Assembly (NCBI GenBank): GCA_024500155.1 | Contig: CM044869.1 | Location: 25,232,501 to 25,296,500 of the forward strand | Length of the DNA: 64,000 nucleotides | Source: Chenopodium formosanum | Lineage: Eukaryota > Streptophyta > Magnoliopsida > Caryophyllales > Amaranthaceae | Direction of reading: 5' to 3' | Shown here: in pieces, positions 10,470 through 21,700 of the stretch | Numbering within the stretch: the first letter of the stretch is position 1 | Layout: each line of letters begins with the position of its first letter | The notes under the pieces: generated by a model | Told to the model about the DNA's origin: nothing | Databases searched by the model: none | What the model saw: only the letters and a program-made list of their open reading frames with translations | Made by a program: the position numbers and the translations under genes

Positions 10470-13280
10470 TTGCTACAATCCAAGACTTTGATATGACATT
10501 CATATCTTAGTCTATGGAATTGAAGGGGTTTAGTGATTTCTCACTCATAATAAAACTTTGCATATCATGACATCCCGCTTGTCATTGATCTCATAAATGA
10601 GGTGATATCTCATATCTATTTGTTTGGATTTGTGATGTGACCCTGACTTCTTTGTTTTGGCAAAGGTATTCTTTTAGTCACAGGATAATTTGATCCAAAC
10701 TTCCTCCTTAACTACTCTTACTGTAGCTAAATACACATATTCCTACATTGAGTATGCAATAGTGTTCTGCTTTAAACTTTTCAAGCTTACTGTACTTCTC
10801 CATTCAGACACAAAATGCATCTAGATCAACATCTAAAGTCATCTTTCCTGTTTGGAAAACTTTCATCCGTATAACCTTATGACAACTTCTTCACTTTTAA
10901 CACCATAAACTAGAAACATTCCTTTAGTGATTCTCAAGTACTTAAGGATTGGCTCGTATTAGCTTTCAGTATGCTTATTTTGAATTTACTTGAAATCTGT
11001 TACATACGCACAAGTCATATGTAACATCTTGCTTTGCACATATCATGGCATATATAATGGACCCTTTTGCAAAAGCATGAGGTACACTATCCATACAACT
11101 CAACTCTATTAGCTTTTGAAAGCACTGAGTTTTACTAAGCGTATTACCATGAAACATGGGAATATATCCTCTCATAGACTATTGCTTCATGAACTTGTCA
11201 AGAACCTTATCAACATAAGTCTCTCGATGTTTTTCAATCATTCTTCAAGATTCACTTTGTGGATCTTGATTCCTAATGTGTACTCAACATCTCTAAGTCT
11301 TTCATATGGAAACAACTCTTTAACCACTACTTGACTGATTCAAGCATTGATATGTCATTTTACATGAACTGTATGTCAACTACATACAAGACTAAGAAGA
11401 CCAATTGCTCCTACTAAACTTCTTGTCTCCACAAGATTTCTTTTCTCTCTTTTAAGGAAATCAAACTGTTTGATTGCCTAGTTGAAATGAATGTTCCAAC
11501 TCCCTAATTCTTACTTCAATCCATAAATAATTTCTGAAGTTTGCAAAACTTTCTATGAGTTATGGATTTTAAAACTCTTAGGTTGTATCATATACATATC
11601 CACCATCAAGAACATTTCATGAAGGTGATTTTGATCTCCAAGCAATCACTAGATGAATCCAAATAGGCTGACACAACTAATAGGCTTGGCCCTATTTGTA
11701 AGACTATCATGGACTAACACATCTTTATAGACATGGAGTCCATTCTTGATTCTATGGCTTTAAGCCATTTCCTGAGTTGGCACTTATCCAATGCTTGCTT
11801 GTAGGCCGTGGGTTCTAACCATTCCAATAGGAAAATTTTAGAATCCACCTTTTCTCAGAATTTCAACAAACTATTTGTTTTAATCCTAAGTAACCTACAT
11901 TAGGTATAAGCAACAATAGAATTATTTTCTTCAACTCTTTGAAGCCTTTCATTCAAGTAGGACGATAAAAGCCTCGCTAGTTGAATTAGCTTACTTCGAC
12001 ATATGATTTATCAAATTAGCTGACTTCATACGCCCTCGTCTCTGATGTAGTGTTAACCACATCCATTTGTTGCTCGTCTCGAATCTTATCGAGATCTAAT
12101 TTTACTCCCACATGGCTTTGTAGGAAGAGATTTATTTCTATAAAGACACTATCGCGAGCAACAAACGCTTTGTTATCAACGCGATTGTAGGAATAATACC
12201 TCTTACTTGATTTAGGGTGCATGATGTCATCATTGCAAACATTTTACAATGATCCCATAACCCTTAATCTTGTTTTTGAAAAGACAACTTTTGGAACATT
12301 TCCAAATCATAACTTTTATAACGTCTTCTCAATTGCTTTGGTTGAGTATTTCTTTAGTATAGTCGCAATTGTTGTTCTAATATGTATCCTCAAAATGATA
12401 TTTGTAAATCATTAAAGCTATTCTATGATCGAACCATGGCAAGAAAAGTTTGATTCCTTCTTTTTAACATTTTAATTGTAATGTTTCTGGATTGTGAACT
12501 AATTCAACAATTCTCTTAGATGATCATTGGTTTTGAGTTAAATATTTATCACAACAATCATATTGTGGTGTTAAATTGCATATCTCAAATTGATTTTACA
12601 TTTCATTTTGGAATTCCTGAACTTTTCAATGATTCCAAGCTTTACTTTATTAAGTAATTATCGATATAGTTACTTAAATTGTTAGTAAAAGCAATGAAAT
12701 AGTTAAATCTCTTTGGTAATCCTTGAACTTATTGGTTCACACACATCATATGTATGAGTGCCAAAAGGTCATCACCTTATCAAGCATGACTTTTAATTCT
12801 CAAGTGATTCATAATCACTTTAGAATAAGAGTCCATCCAATGTAACTTTGGATTGCAAATGGTTTATGTGACCTAACCATACTTTGTTATAAGTAAGTTT
12901 ATTTTGAATCATCTAATTTTGCTTTTGTGATCTACTTATATCAATGTCATAAACAAAATTTAACTCATATCTAGCAAAATGAAAACAATTTATTACCTTG
13001 GTCATGGATCAACACTTGTCCAATCCAAAGTAAATCAATCAGTATTCAAAACAAAAACTGAAATGTTGTCTCATCAAAAACCGGAAATTGTTCTAAAATC
13101 ATGATAAACTGATCAGAAAATAAAACTATGAAGCTATTTCTGGCCACTCAAACACTTCTAGTGCACCTTAAAGCTCCATTTCCATTATAGCTTCACTTGT
13201 TTGCAGTTCATGCGCAACATTAATAATGTTAAGCACTACAACTTGGTATCACATACCTAAGTGAAAGTTAAAATGTTTAT
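10470..13280 (-). pseudogene. Copia-1 pol (integrase, RT, RNase H), heavily decayed
   Basis: Recognisable islands read in order on the minus strand. The integrase C-terminal part is at 12222-12016 (VDNKAFVARDSVFIE). The RT start is near 11830 (EPTAYKQALDKCQLRKWLKA). The RT end is at 11175-10975 (RGYIPMFHGNTLSKTQC ... GSIIYAMICAKQDVTYDL). The RNase H tail is near 10640-10570 (SHHKSKQIDMRYHLI). All fit Copia pol order IN-RT-RH. Frames shift repeatedly and stops are frequent. The protease motif could not be recognised. The clade is not assigned. Confidence 0.75.
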
Positions 13281-14149
13281 AACATAATACCTGAGGTTGA
13301 TGCTCCATTCTTCTTGAGGAAGTCAAGGTATTTCTGGCAATTGCGTTTCTAATACCCCTTCTTCTTACAATAAAAGCATTCACTTTCACTTGTAGCCTTG
13401 GGTTTTAGATTCGCCTTAGGCTTCTCATGAGCCTTGGAAACTTGCTTGCCCTTGCTCTTGGCACTAACCTTTTGCCCCTTATTCTTGAACCCCTTTCCCT
13501 TTTGAATCATAAGAACTTCCTTCTTAGGTTCCTTAGGGATTTTCTTTTCAGCACTAACCAGCATTGCGTGCAACTGATTCATAGACTTTGCAACAGCAGT
13601 CATGTTTAAGTTCATGATAAACTGGTTGAAACTTTCTAGAAGTGAGTGGAGAATGATGTATGTTGCCATCTCATCACTTTATGGGTGCCCCAGTTTCTCC
13701 ATATTTTGAATAAGGCCGATCATTTTGAAAACATGATCATAAAATATGGTACCCTTCTCCATCCTACAATCCAGAATCTCACGATGGAGCTCGTACCTTT
13801 CAACTCTAGCTTGTTTCTTAAACAAAGCTTTGAGTTCTTGCATGATTGTGTATGCATCCTGATCCTCAAAACGCTTTTGAAGACTAGGCTCCATGGTAAC
13901 AATCATCAAGCAAGTGATACGCACAGCTCTATCATGAGTTTGCTTGTGCTTCTTGACTTCTGCCGTAGTTGCATTTTCTGGCAGAGGTCCTGGCAATGGG
14001 GTGTCAATGACATCCTCTCTACCTTCATATTTCAGAACAAGCCTTAGCATCCTTTCTCATGTGGAAAAGTTTTCTCCTGTCAACCTATCCTTCTCATGGA
14101 ATGGTCGAAGATTGTAAATGTTATTATCATTGTGATTACGGCTACCCAT
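13280..14149 (-). pseudogene. Copia-1 gag
   Basis: The ATG at 14149 begins MGSRNHNDNNIYNLRPF. UBN2-type Copia capsid sequence follows (LRLVLKYEGRED ... EPSLQKRFEDQDAYTIMQEL ... YELHREILDCRM), then a Lys-rich stretch and a zinc knuckle beginning CFYCKKKGY near 13375. Three in-frame stops are seen: TGA near 14057 (expected Trp), TAA near 13677 and TAG at 13349 just after the knuckle Cys pair (expected Trp). No frameshift is needed from 14149 to 13280. Confidence 0.85.
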
Positions 14150-16447
14150 CTAAGTCAAAATAAGGCAAAGTTTAATAATTATGTTTAATTAAAATTTTAA
14201 AGTACCATAAAAGAATTAATTAGGTAACTTTAAAGCACTTTATTCAATATTAATGGATCCCAATTGAATTTTAAGTGATTCCAAGACCCTTTTGTGCAAT
14301 AATTGACAAGACTGAGGCCCTACCATAAACCATTACATTTTCAAGGTGAGTAAACTCTTTACTAATTACAATTCTAGTAATTCTTGGTTGAATAATTAAC
14401 CATCACATGCTTAATTATTACCCTTTTCTTCGAGGTTCTACACGCTTTAGGTAACCTTGTTGAGCATAACCAATTATATATGTAGAACGTGATCCACCCC
14501 AAATTATCCAAGATAACAAGTGACACTCTGCGGAGGCTGACCCATCACTCATGATCGAAGGATTGTTGGGTATCTAATTGGAAAAACAATCTCAATATTA
14601 CTTGGACCTAGATTCATTATGTTGTGATTATTTAGTGAACTCTAGCGCATCATCAATCAACATAAATAAAATCTAACATGCATAATCTACTATTGCAATA
14701 AAACATGACATAGTATGGCCCCTTAGTCCTAAGAAAACTAGAAATGAGAAGCTCCCACTTGAATCATCGTGGATCTCCATCCACTTTGCTCCGTTGGGCC
14801 TTCACTTCATGGGCTTCTATGGACTAACACTATTTAAAAAACTAATCTATTTACTTTAAATAAAAGTTATTAAAATACTTAACGGTACGCAGACCGTATT
14901 TAGATTACAAAAATACATCATGATGCGTAGATCGTATTTAGAATTTATAGGCCATACTAGTCTATATATAGCAACATAATATCATATATTATAATAAGTG
15001 CCATATAATAAATCACTCAACATGTTTGTCTAAATTACAACATCAAATGTTCACAATTAAGGCAACGCATTTTCTAAAATATCTCATATTTTAAATCATA
15101 ATTAGATAATATCATATATTATTCATGACCAATTATAAAATATCATATATTTTAATTTACGTATCAGATAGAATCAAATCTTATTTTAATCTAGAAAGAT
15201 AAATCATATTTAATCTTCCATGATTATCCTAAAAAACTTAGGAGATTCTATCCTAATTACTAGCCAATCAAATAATTTTAAAATCAATTATATCCTAATC
15301 TAATTATGGGATAATAACATTATTTAAATCAGTTATTACCCTTTTGGAACATGCTCAGAATATCCTAATCAATCTTATCAAAAATTAACCACTTAATTAT
15401 GAATAATTACCAATTTAACAACTTTAAATATGGATAATATCAAATTTAACAACTTTTGCAAGATTTAATTTTATCTTAAATAAAAGATTTTTATCCAAAA
15501 TAAAAGATCATATATATCTTGAAATATTTCAAAATAAAATAATTTAAATTTTTTTTTGAAAACCGTGCGCCACCTCGCCGACCACCGTGGTTGGCTAGCC
15601 GAAGCTAGCCACGGTGGCTGGCTGCTTTAACAGCAGCCACTGCCGTAAGGCAGCAGCGTGCAGCAGCACCTGCTGTGCTGTAGGCCACCTTGCGTGGCTA
15701 GCCAAGGCTAGCAACAGTGGCTGGCCGCCTTACGGCAGCCACCGCCACAAAAACAGCAGCACTGCAGCCGTGGCAGCAGCTGTGCAATACTTGCACACTG
15801 TTGCCCACGGCCACCGGACCTCCTGCCCTCCCCTTACCCTCCCCTCTAAGACCACCATCTGGTCGGCAGTCGCCGTGGCTGCGACTCCTAGCCGTGGCTG
15901 CCGGCCACAAATTTTTTTTTTTTTTAATTTTTTTTTTTTGGTTTTTAGTTTTTAATTTAATTAAAATAACATTTATAACATTAAATTAAATCAGTCCGCA
16001 AAACTAAAATTAAATCCCATTCAACTTTAAAATTAGGGTTCATCATAAAATTAATCCCAATTTAATTCTAACTCTTAAAATTAAATTGATGATCATACAC
16101 AAAACATTTTTTTGCATAAATCCATCTGATTAAAATTATGAAACATAAAACAATTCGAATTAAATCAAAAATCAAGCACCAAAATCATATTTTAGGCTAT
16201 GAATTTTCGAAAATCCGAAAATTAAGGTTAGGGTGTTCGAATTATTCGAATGTTCTAGGTCTTAATTCGGTCTTCTTCATGGCTATTTTGAATATAATTA
16301 AATCACATTCAAACAATTCCAAAAGTTTAATCACATTAAAAAAATAATTGAACCATAATTAAATTAATTTCTACCTCTTAATTGATTATAAAATTAACAT
16401 GGACTTCAAATAATCATATTATTATAATCTAGCGCGTACATGCAAGA
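14150..16447 (-). other. Long untranslated leader of Copia-1
   Basis: About 2.3 kb separate PBS and gag with no credible ORF. The inner part (about 14210-14600) matches the inner leader of Copia-2 (about 21258-21660) in reverse complement, showing a shared family architecture. A GC-rich block (15565-15910) lies in otherwise very AT-rich sequence. Confidence 0.7.
15565..15910. repeat. GC-rich repeat block in Copia-1 leader
   Basis: It shows inverted arms such as CCACCGTGG...CCACGGTGG and GGCTAGCC...GGCTAGCC. A partial tandem repeat places GTGGCTGGC...CAGCCACYGCC near 15614 and again near 15717. Runs of GCAGCA are interspersed. A T-run follows at 15911. Copia-2 has a related but shorter CACCGTGG/CCACGGTG pair at about 19973-20025. 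Confidence 0.7.
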
Positions 16448-16462
16448 GGCTAACTGATACCA
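16448..16462 (-). other. Primer binding site of Copia-1
   Basis: The minus strand reads TGGTATCAGTTAGCC, one base after the LTR end. It is close to the initiator-Met tRNA site TGGTATCAGAGC used by most Copia elements but has TT where GA is expected. Copia-2 has the same variant at 19427, so it is a family feature rather than decay. Confidence 0.8.
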
Positions 16463-16463
16463 C

Positions 16464-17217
16464 TGTAGGATTTTATAGGAACTATTAAGCGGAAAATCAT
16501 GAATCATATTCAATCAAGCACGTAATCCCAAGATCGCATGCATAACACACAAGACACATAATCATACCTTTGAAGCGTGAATTCCACGTAGCAAATTGAT
16601 TGACAAACCAGGGAGAGAATAGAGCCCCAAGCGTTGCTCCTCTACTTAGTCCACGAGATTCGAACGAGCCGTCCACCAATACTAGATTGGTCGAGTGAAA
16701 GAGAAAAACCGCGATCACCACCTTTATGGACAACCGACCACCGCACGAACCACCACCACCACGAACCACCACCGGCGCCTAGGAGGAGGAGACGGCCATG
16801 AGAAAGAGAGGAGTTTGAGAGGGTTAGGTTTTGTGTTTACTAATTAAGGTTTTCATCAAAATGATCACTGGATTGCAATGCTGCTCTGTCAAACCCTAGG
16901 CACCTAGTCTATATATAATCTTATTATAATTAGACTAGGGCACGAAGCCTAAAAACCCTCCTTATTCCTTCCTTTGGCCGGCCACCCAGAGTGATGAGGC
17001 CCATAATGGGCCTCATCCTCTAATGCTCGATCTAGGCCCTTTGTGTGAACTTATAGGATCCGTCCAATTAGGATTTGGCCTATTTAACTAGTCCAAAGAT
17101 AGCTAGTACCTCTAGCTATGATAATACGACGACTCAAATGTCCGAACTTAATTATTTGCATAATTTGATCCATTTATATATCTAGTAATTGCACATGACG
17201 ACGACATAAATCCTTTA
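16464..17217 (-). repeat. 5' LTR of Copia-1
   Basis: The 754-bp LTR's plus-strand left end is TGTAGGATTTT and its right end CCTTTA (a mutated CCTTCA). The minus-strand TATA candidate (TTATATATAGAC) lies around 16908-16920. It is flanked by the TSD ATCCC at 17218. Confidence 0.9.
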
Positions 17218-17348
17218 ATCCCTAAGTTCAAGCCAGCCGACAATCCTTACTTCCACTTAAGAGCTTTCGAAACTATAATGAACATTAAGGGGATTGATAG
17301 GAATGCCTGCAGATGTTTTGAACTAATTAAGTTAAATGCTTCACTAGA
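17218..17348 (+). pseudogene. Tat-A gag continuation
   Basis: Starting at the right TSD copy it reads IPKFKPADNPYFHLRAF ... MNIKGIDR, matching Tat-C gag (DIPKFKPTDNPMFHLKAF ... MALKGVD). This proves that Copia-1 split this gene. Homology fades after about 17310 and ends at an A-run (17350-17361). Confidence 0.85.
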
Positions 17349-17630
17349 ATTAAAAAAAAAAAGGTCGACTTTGACATATTGATGGGAATAGGGTTTAATA
17401 GCAACACCCCTGTACCCAAAAAATTGGAACTCATATAAACTAGAAAATTACACCTAGATAGCTGAGCTTTGAGGTTTGATAAAAAAATTACATTTCCCTA
17501 TCAAAAAATTAAAGTACAGTAAGTGTTGTTTAGAAAATGTGTGTATCACACCCAGGTGACTTGATCTACCTTAGTTGCAAAGAGACTTGCGTGTCTTGTT
17601 ACGGACAGTTCGTTGTTAGGTTGCATTTGG

Positions 17631-17746
17631 GTTAGGAGCATTATGTTGTTGTTGTGGGTTAGAAGCAAGAGGCTGTTAATTAGATCATTAGGAGCATTAT
17701 GCTGTAGGTGTGGGTAAGGAGCAAGAGGCTGTTGGTTATGACCATT
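17631..17746. repeat. Two-unit 58-bp tandem repeat
   Basis: Units 17631-17688 and 17689-17746 both run from GTTAGGAGCATTATG to ...AAGAGGCTGTT and a short tail, about 80 percent alike by eye. They lie inside the unidentified minus-strand relic. Confidence 0.7.
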
Positions 17747-17900
17747 AGGAAGTTGGTGTGGGTTAGGGTGTTGTTTGTGAAAAGTAGACAGTTGGCTAGG
17801 ATCAATATTTGGGTCCATAAGATGTTGATCAATATAATGCTACTGGTTAGGATCCATACACTGTTAGTGTGCAAGGTAAGGAGAAATTGTAATAAACATG

Positions 17901-18298
17901 GGTTTGGAAGCAACGGGTCTGAAGCTACTTGTAGGGGCTGAACCATCTAGGGGTGAAGCTAACTTAGGGGTTGTCGGGGAGTTAGATGAAGCAACCATAT
18001 GACCCTGACCCCCCTACACGCAAAGGTACGATGCCCTATACTGATGATATTCATAAGGGATCATAGTTGGCCTGTATATAGAATGTACATTGCTGACTTG
18101 TAGGGGTTTGGGAGCAATGGGTCCGAAGCTACTTGTCGGGGCTGAACCACAAAGGGGTGAAGCTAACAAAGGGTTGTCGAGGAGTTAGATGAAGCAACCA
18201 TGTGACCCTGACCCCCTACACACAAGGGTACAATGCCCTGTACTTATGATATTCATAAGGGATCATAGCTGGTCTATATACAAAATGTACATCGCTCG
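17901..18298. repeat. Two-unit ~204-bp tandem repeat
   Basis: GGTTTGG(A/G)AGCAA at 17901 and 18105 opens two copies that stay aligned through AGTTAGATGAAGCAACCAT and GATATTCATAAGGGATCAT to AATGTACAT. The right copy continues into the open segment at 18216-18485, so the left copy is probably a duplicated, decayed exon piece. Confidence 0.85.
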
Positions 18299-18679
18299 CA
18301 GACAACTTAGTAGATGGAGTCCGAGGGGTATTCTCGCTTGAAACAACAGTAAAATACCCTATTGATCCATCACCGTCCACCATTTGGATTCCTTCGATAG
18401 AATGTGGGATGTAAGGAAAGATAAATCCTTGAGGAGGAGGCAGCTGCATCAACAAAGAAGGGGAAGTTAGAACATTTGGTGTCATTTTAAGACTTCAAGT
18501 AAACAAAAAATGAATACACATGAGTAAACCTGAGAATTTAAATTTTGAACACATTGTGCTGGTTGCACTTTTGTTGATTTCTTTGGTGCTTTGCAGTTGT
18601 TGTTAGTATTACCACCCTTTTTTTATTTTTTAACATAAGAAAGGAATCTCACATCAGTTTTCCTATGCGCTGCCCTCTT

Positions 18680-19425
18680 TGAAGGATTTATGTCTTCGTC
18701 AAGTGCAATTACTTGATATATAATGGATCAAATTATGGAGATAATTAAGTTCGTTCTTTTAGGTTGTCATTATCTGTTGCTAGACGTGATCAATGATCTT
18801 TGGGCTAGTCAAATAGTCCAAAGGCCAATAGAATGGATCCTATAAGGTCACGCAAATGGGTGATGGATTGAACAAAAGAAGGAAGCCCATTATTGGGCCT
18901 TATGGAGTGGCCGGCCATATGAGTTTGAAGAGGGAATAGTTTGGGCTTGGTTTGGACTCTAATTATACATATGATGTATAAATAAAGGCCTTGCCTAGAG
19001 TTTGATATAACACACTTGAGCAGTCAATTGAGAATAGATAAGCAAGTAGCCAAACCCCAACCTCACGCAATCTCTCTCCTCACTCCATCCCTCACGTTCG
19101 TACAACCGTATGGCCCCCTAGTGCAAGGTGGTGGTGTGGTGGTGTTCGTGGTCGGTTTCCTCCTCCCTTCTCCGTAAAAGGTGGTTCGAAGTGTTTGTGC
19201 CTAACTACTTAGCAGTAATAGATGTTCAATCATATCCCGTGGACTAAGTAGAGGAGCAACTCTTGGGGCTCTATTATCTCCCTAATTAATAGTCAATCGA
19301 TTGTGAAAGTCACGCATCAAAGGTATGTATTATGTGATTCTTTATGTGTTATGCTAGTAGATCCTGTTTATGTGTGAACGAATATGATTCGTGAAAGTTC
19401 GCATTATAGTACATAAAACCTTATA
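18680..19425 (+). repeat. 5' LTR of Copia-2
   Basis: The 746-bp LTR starts TGAAGGATTTATGTC and ends ACCTTATA (TG...CA family end mutated to TA). It matches the Copia-1 LTR in reverse orientation and, unlike the Copia-1 3' LTR, keeps the internal segment. A TATA candidate (TGTATAAATAAAGG) is near 18975. Confidence 0.9.
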
Positions 19426-19426
19426 G

Positions 19427-19440
19427 TGGTATCAGTTAGC
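19427..19440 (+). other. Primer binding site of Copia-2
   Basis: TGGTATCAGTTAGC lies one base after the LTR, the same non-canonical TT variant as in Copia-1. Confidence 0.8.
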
Positions 19441-21700
19441 TTCTTGCATTTACGCATATTGATCCTAAATCTTTGATGTTCACAAATTTTAATTTAGTTA
19501 AGGGAGGAATTTAAATATGAATTCAATAACATAATTAAAATAGTGATTTTAATTGATTGGAATATGTTAAAATGGTGGTTTTAATTGCTCAAATTTTCCT
19601 AACCCTTGCTGTTTTGTTCCTTGTCGTGTAGAACCCTAATTTTTGAAAATTTTGGTTCAATTTGATATTTAATTTAATTCAATCAAATTAATTATACATT
19701 AAATTAGTTCTTGTATAATTAATTAGTTCATGTAAAAATGTTTTATATGTATGTTTAAATCAAATTATTAAGTGCCTTGATTAATTAAAATGTTGCAATA
19801 TGATTGCAAAATGCAAGATAAGATCTAGTTTTGATTTTAATTTAATCGGTTTACTAGGTATAAAATTGTTTTATTATTGAATAATTCTCTAAGACCAATA
19901 ATTAATTAACACAAAAGTTGTTTTAACTCATAATTATCTCAAAAAAAAAGGAAAAGGGTTTTGAGGGAGGGTCACCGTGGCTGGGTGGAAGAACCACCAT
20001 CTAGTAGACCACGGTGGCAACCCTACTGGTCGAAGGGAGGCGGGCACTAGGGAGGACGATAGAAAGGCGGCAGCAGGGAAGTGCAACCGCTGCACTGTTG
20101 CCTGCTGCAGCCAGCGTTCTGCTGGTGGTTGAGCTTCGGCCTAGCTGCTGGGGCAGTCCTCAGGCGACGATAGGGATTTCAGGAAAGGGTTGAAGGCAGC
20201 ACCGACGATTAGAGCCCACTGAAAAGCTGACCAGAAATGTTCTGGTCAGGCTGCTGCCTGCTGGTGTGCTGTTACTAGGCTTTGTTCCTGGCTACGATTA
20301 CGACCTTGCGGGAACGACTGCTTTGTTGGTTGGGGATTATTCCCTGGCTGACGTGGTAGTAAGTTTAAAAAGAAATTATTTTATTAAAATTGTTTATTTT
20401 ATTTTAATTTTAGATAAAATGTGATTTTATCTAAAATAATATTAAAAATTAGATAATTTCAAATTTTAAAATATGTTTTAATCTTTGAAATATTTAAGGA
20501 TTATTGAGCAATATTCCAATAATGTTGATTGAATTAATAATGTGATTATCTTCATATTTAGTTAGTAATTGATTTAAAATTGTGATTGGCTTGTAATTAG
20601 GATAAAATCTCCTAATTTTGCCGGGATAATCTTTGAGGATAAATATTATTTATCTTATAAGATTAAAATAAGATTTTATTCTATCTCATGCCTAATTAAA
20701 AATATATGATATTTTATTGATGGTCATGAATAATATGTGATATAATCCAATTGTTGTAATTAAAATATGAGATATTTAAGTGCCATGTTTCCTTAATTAT
20801 GAACATTTGATGTTGTAGTTTAGGAAAGCATAATGAGTGATTTATTATATGGCAATTTTTTGATATATGATATGATGATGCTATATAATGACTAGTATTG
20901 CCCAGTAGATCGCTAAATACGATCTGCGTATCGTTATGTATTTTTGTAATCTAAGTATGGTCTACGAACCGGTAAAGTATTTTTGTAATTTTATTTATTT
21001 TATTTAAGTAGTAAATAGAATAGAGGAGAATTACAGGTTGCAGTTAATCCAAGAAGCCCATAAAGTGAAGGCCCAAAGGAGCGAGGTGGAGAGATCTATG
21101 AAGGTTCAAGTGGGAGCATTTACTTTATTAGTTTTCTTAGGATTAGGGGTCATGCTATGTCTTGTTTATGCATTCAGTATTTCTTGCATGATAGATTTTA
21201 TTGATGTTAATGATGATGCGCTAGAGTTCACTAAATTAATCATAACATAATAAATCTAAGTCCCGGTGATATTGAGATTGCTTTTCCAATTAGATACCCA
21301 ACAATCTTTCGATCGTAAGTGATGGGTCGGCCTCAGTAGAGTGTCACTTGTTATCTTGGGTAATTTGGGGTAGATCACGTTCTACACATTTAGTTGGTTG
21401 TGCTAAACAAGGTTACCTAAAGAGTTTAGAACCTTGAAGCAAAGGATAATAATTAAACATGAGATGGTTAATTATTCAACCAAGAGTCATAGGAAACGCA
21501 ATCAGTAAAGAGTTTACTCACCTTGAAAATGTAATGTTTGATGGTAGGGCCTCAGTCCAGTAAACTATTACACGAATAAAGGATCTTGGAATCACTTAAT
21601 TCAATTGGGACACATATTATGAATAAAGCGTTGAAGTAACCTATAATTTTAATTTAGGTATTTTTATTGAAATTTTCATTTATTTATAAGTAATATTTCG
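19441..21700 (+). other. Untranslated leader of Copia-2
   Basis: It is non-coding and AT-rich, with a GC-rich island at about 19965-20345 (CACCGTGG...CCACGGTGG arms and GCTGCTG runs). The stretch 21258-21660 aligns with the Copia-1 leader. The open frame at 21038-21250 lies in leader sequence and is not conserved in Copia-1, so I do not call it a gene. Confidence 0.65.

Larger units (their letters stand above)
9095..17217 (-). mobile_element. Copia retrotransposon Copia-1, nested in Tat-A gag
   Basis: The element is full length on the minus strand. It has a 5' LTR (16464-17217), PBS (16448-16462), long leader, gag (14149-13280), pol (13280 to about 10470), polypurine tract and 3' LTR (9095-9655). 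TSD ATCCC lies at 17218-17222 on the right. The left TSD survives unmutated in the duplicated copy (6773-6777) and as ATCCT at 9090-9094. On both sides the Tat gag frame reads directly through the TSD (NDIP / KFKP). The coding region has many stops. Copia-2 (18680) is a relative in the opposite orientation. Confidence 0.95.
3108..17348 (+). mobile_element. Tat-lineage Gypsy element Tat-A, 5' part, interrupted
   Basis: It consists of an LTR (3108-4941), PBS (4948-4965), leader, gag N-terminus (6545-6777, and again 8862-9094 after a duplication) and gag continuation (17218-17348). The gap between the gag parts is Copia-1. The LTR start TGTAGACACCTAA and the PBS type match Tat-C at 44764, whose pol includes the second RNase H typical of the Tat lineage, so Tat-A is placed there by similarity. 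Nothing downstream of gag survives: the element is lost at 17348, where an A-run meets unrelated sequence. No 3' LTR is in the window. Confidence 0.8.
17546..18660 (-). pseudogene. Unidentified decayed coding region, minus strand
   Basis: I do not recognise the family. From the right: a basic stretch (18660-18600) and NNNCKAPKKSTKVQPAQ, then a possible donor (CAG/GTTTAC near 18530). Next is an open stretch at 18485-18216 beginning MTPNVLTSPSLLMQL, with a Pro-rich hydrophobic N-terminus. This is followed by duplicated broken copies and a Pro/His/Asn/Gln-rich tail (17818-17546). Two internal tandem repeats lie in it. It may be a transposase C-terminus or a captured host gene fragment. Nothing readable lies between 17362 and 17545. 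Confidence 0.35.

Noticed and set aside
15614..15955. 113-codon Cys/Ala-rich frame
   Set aside because: It lies in the GC-rich repeat block of the Copia-1 leader; opposite-strand frames are equally open and it ends in a poly-T tract.
21038..21250. 70-codon frame with a hydrophobic segment
   Set aside because: It lies in the Copia-2 leader; the matching place in Copia-1 has no open frame.
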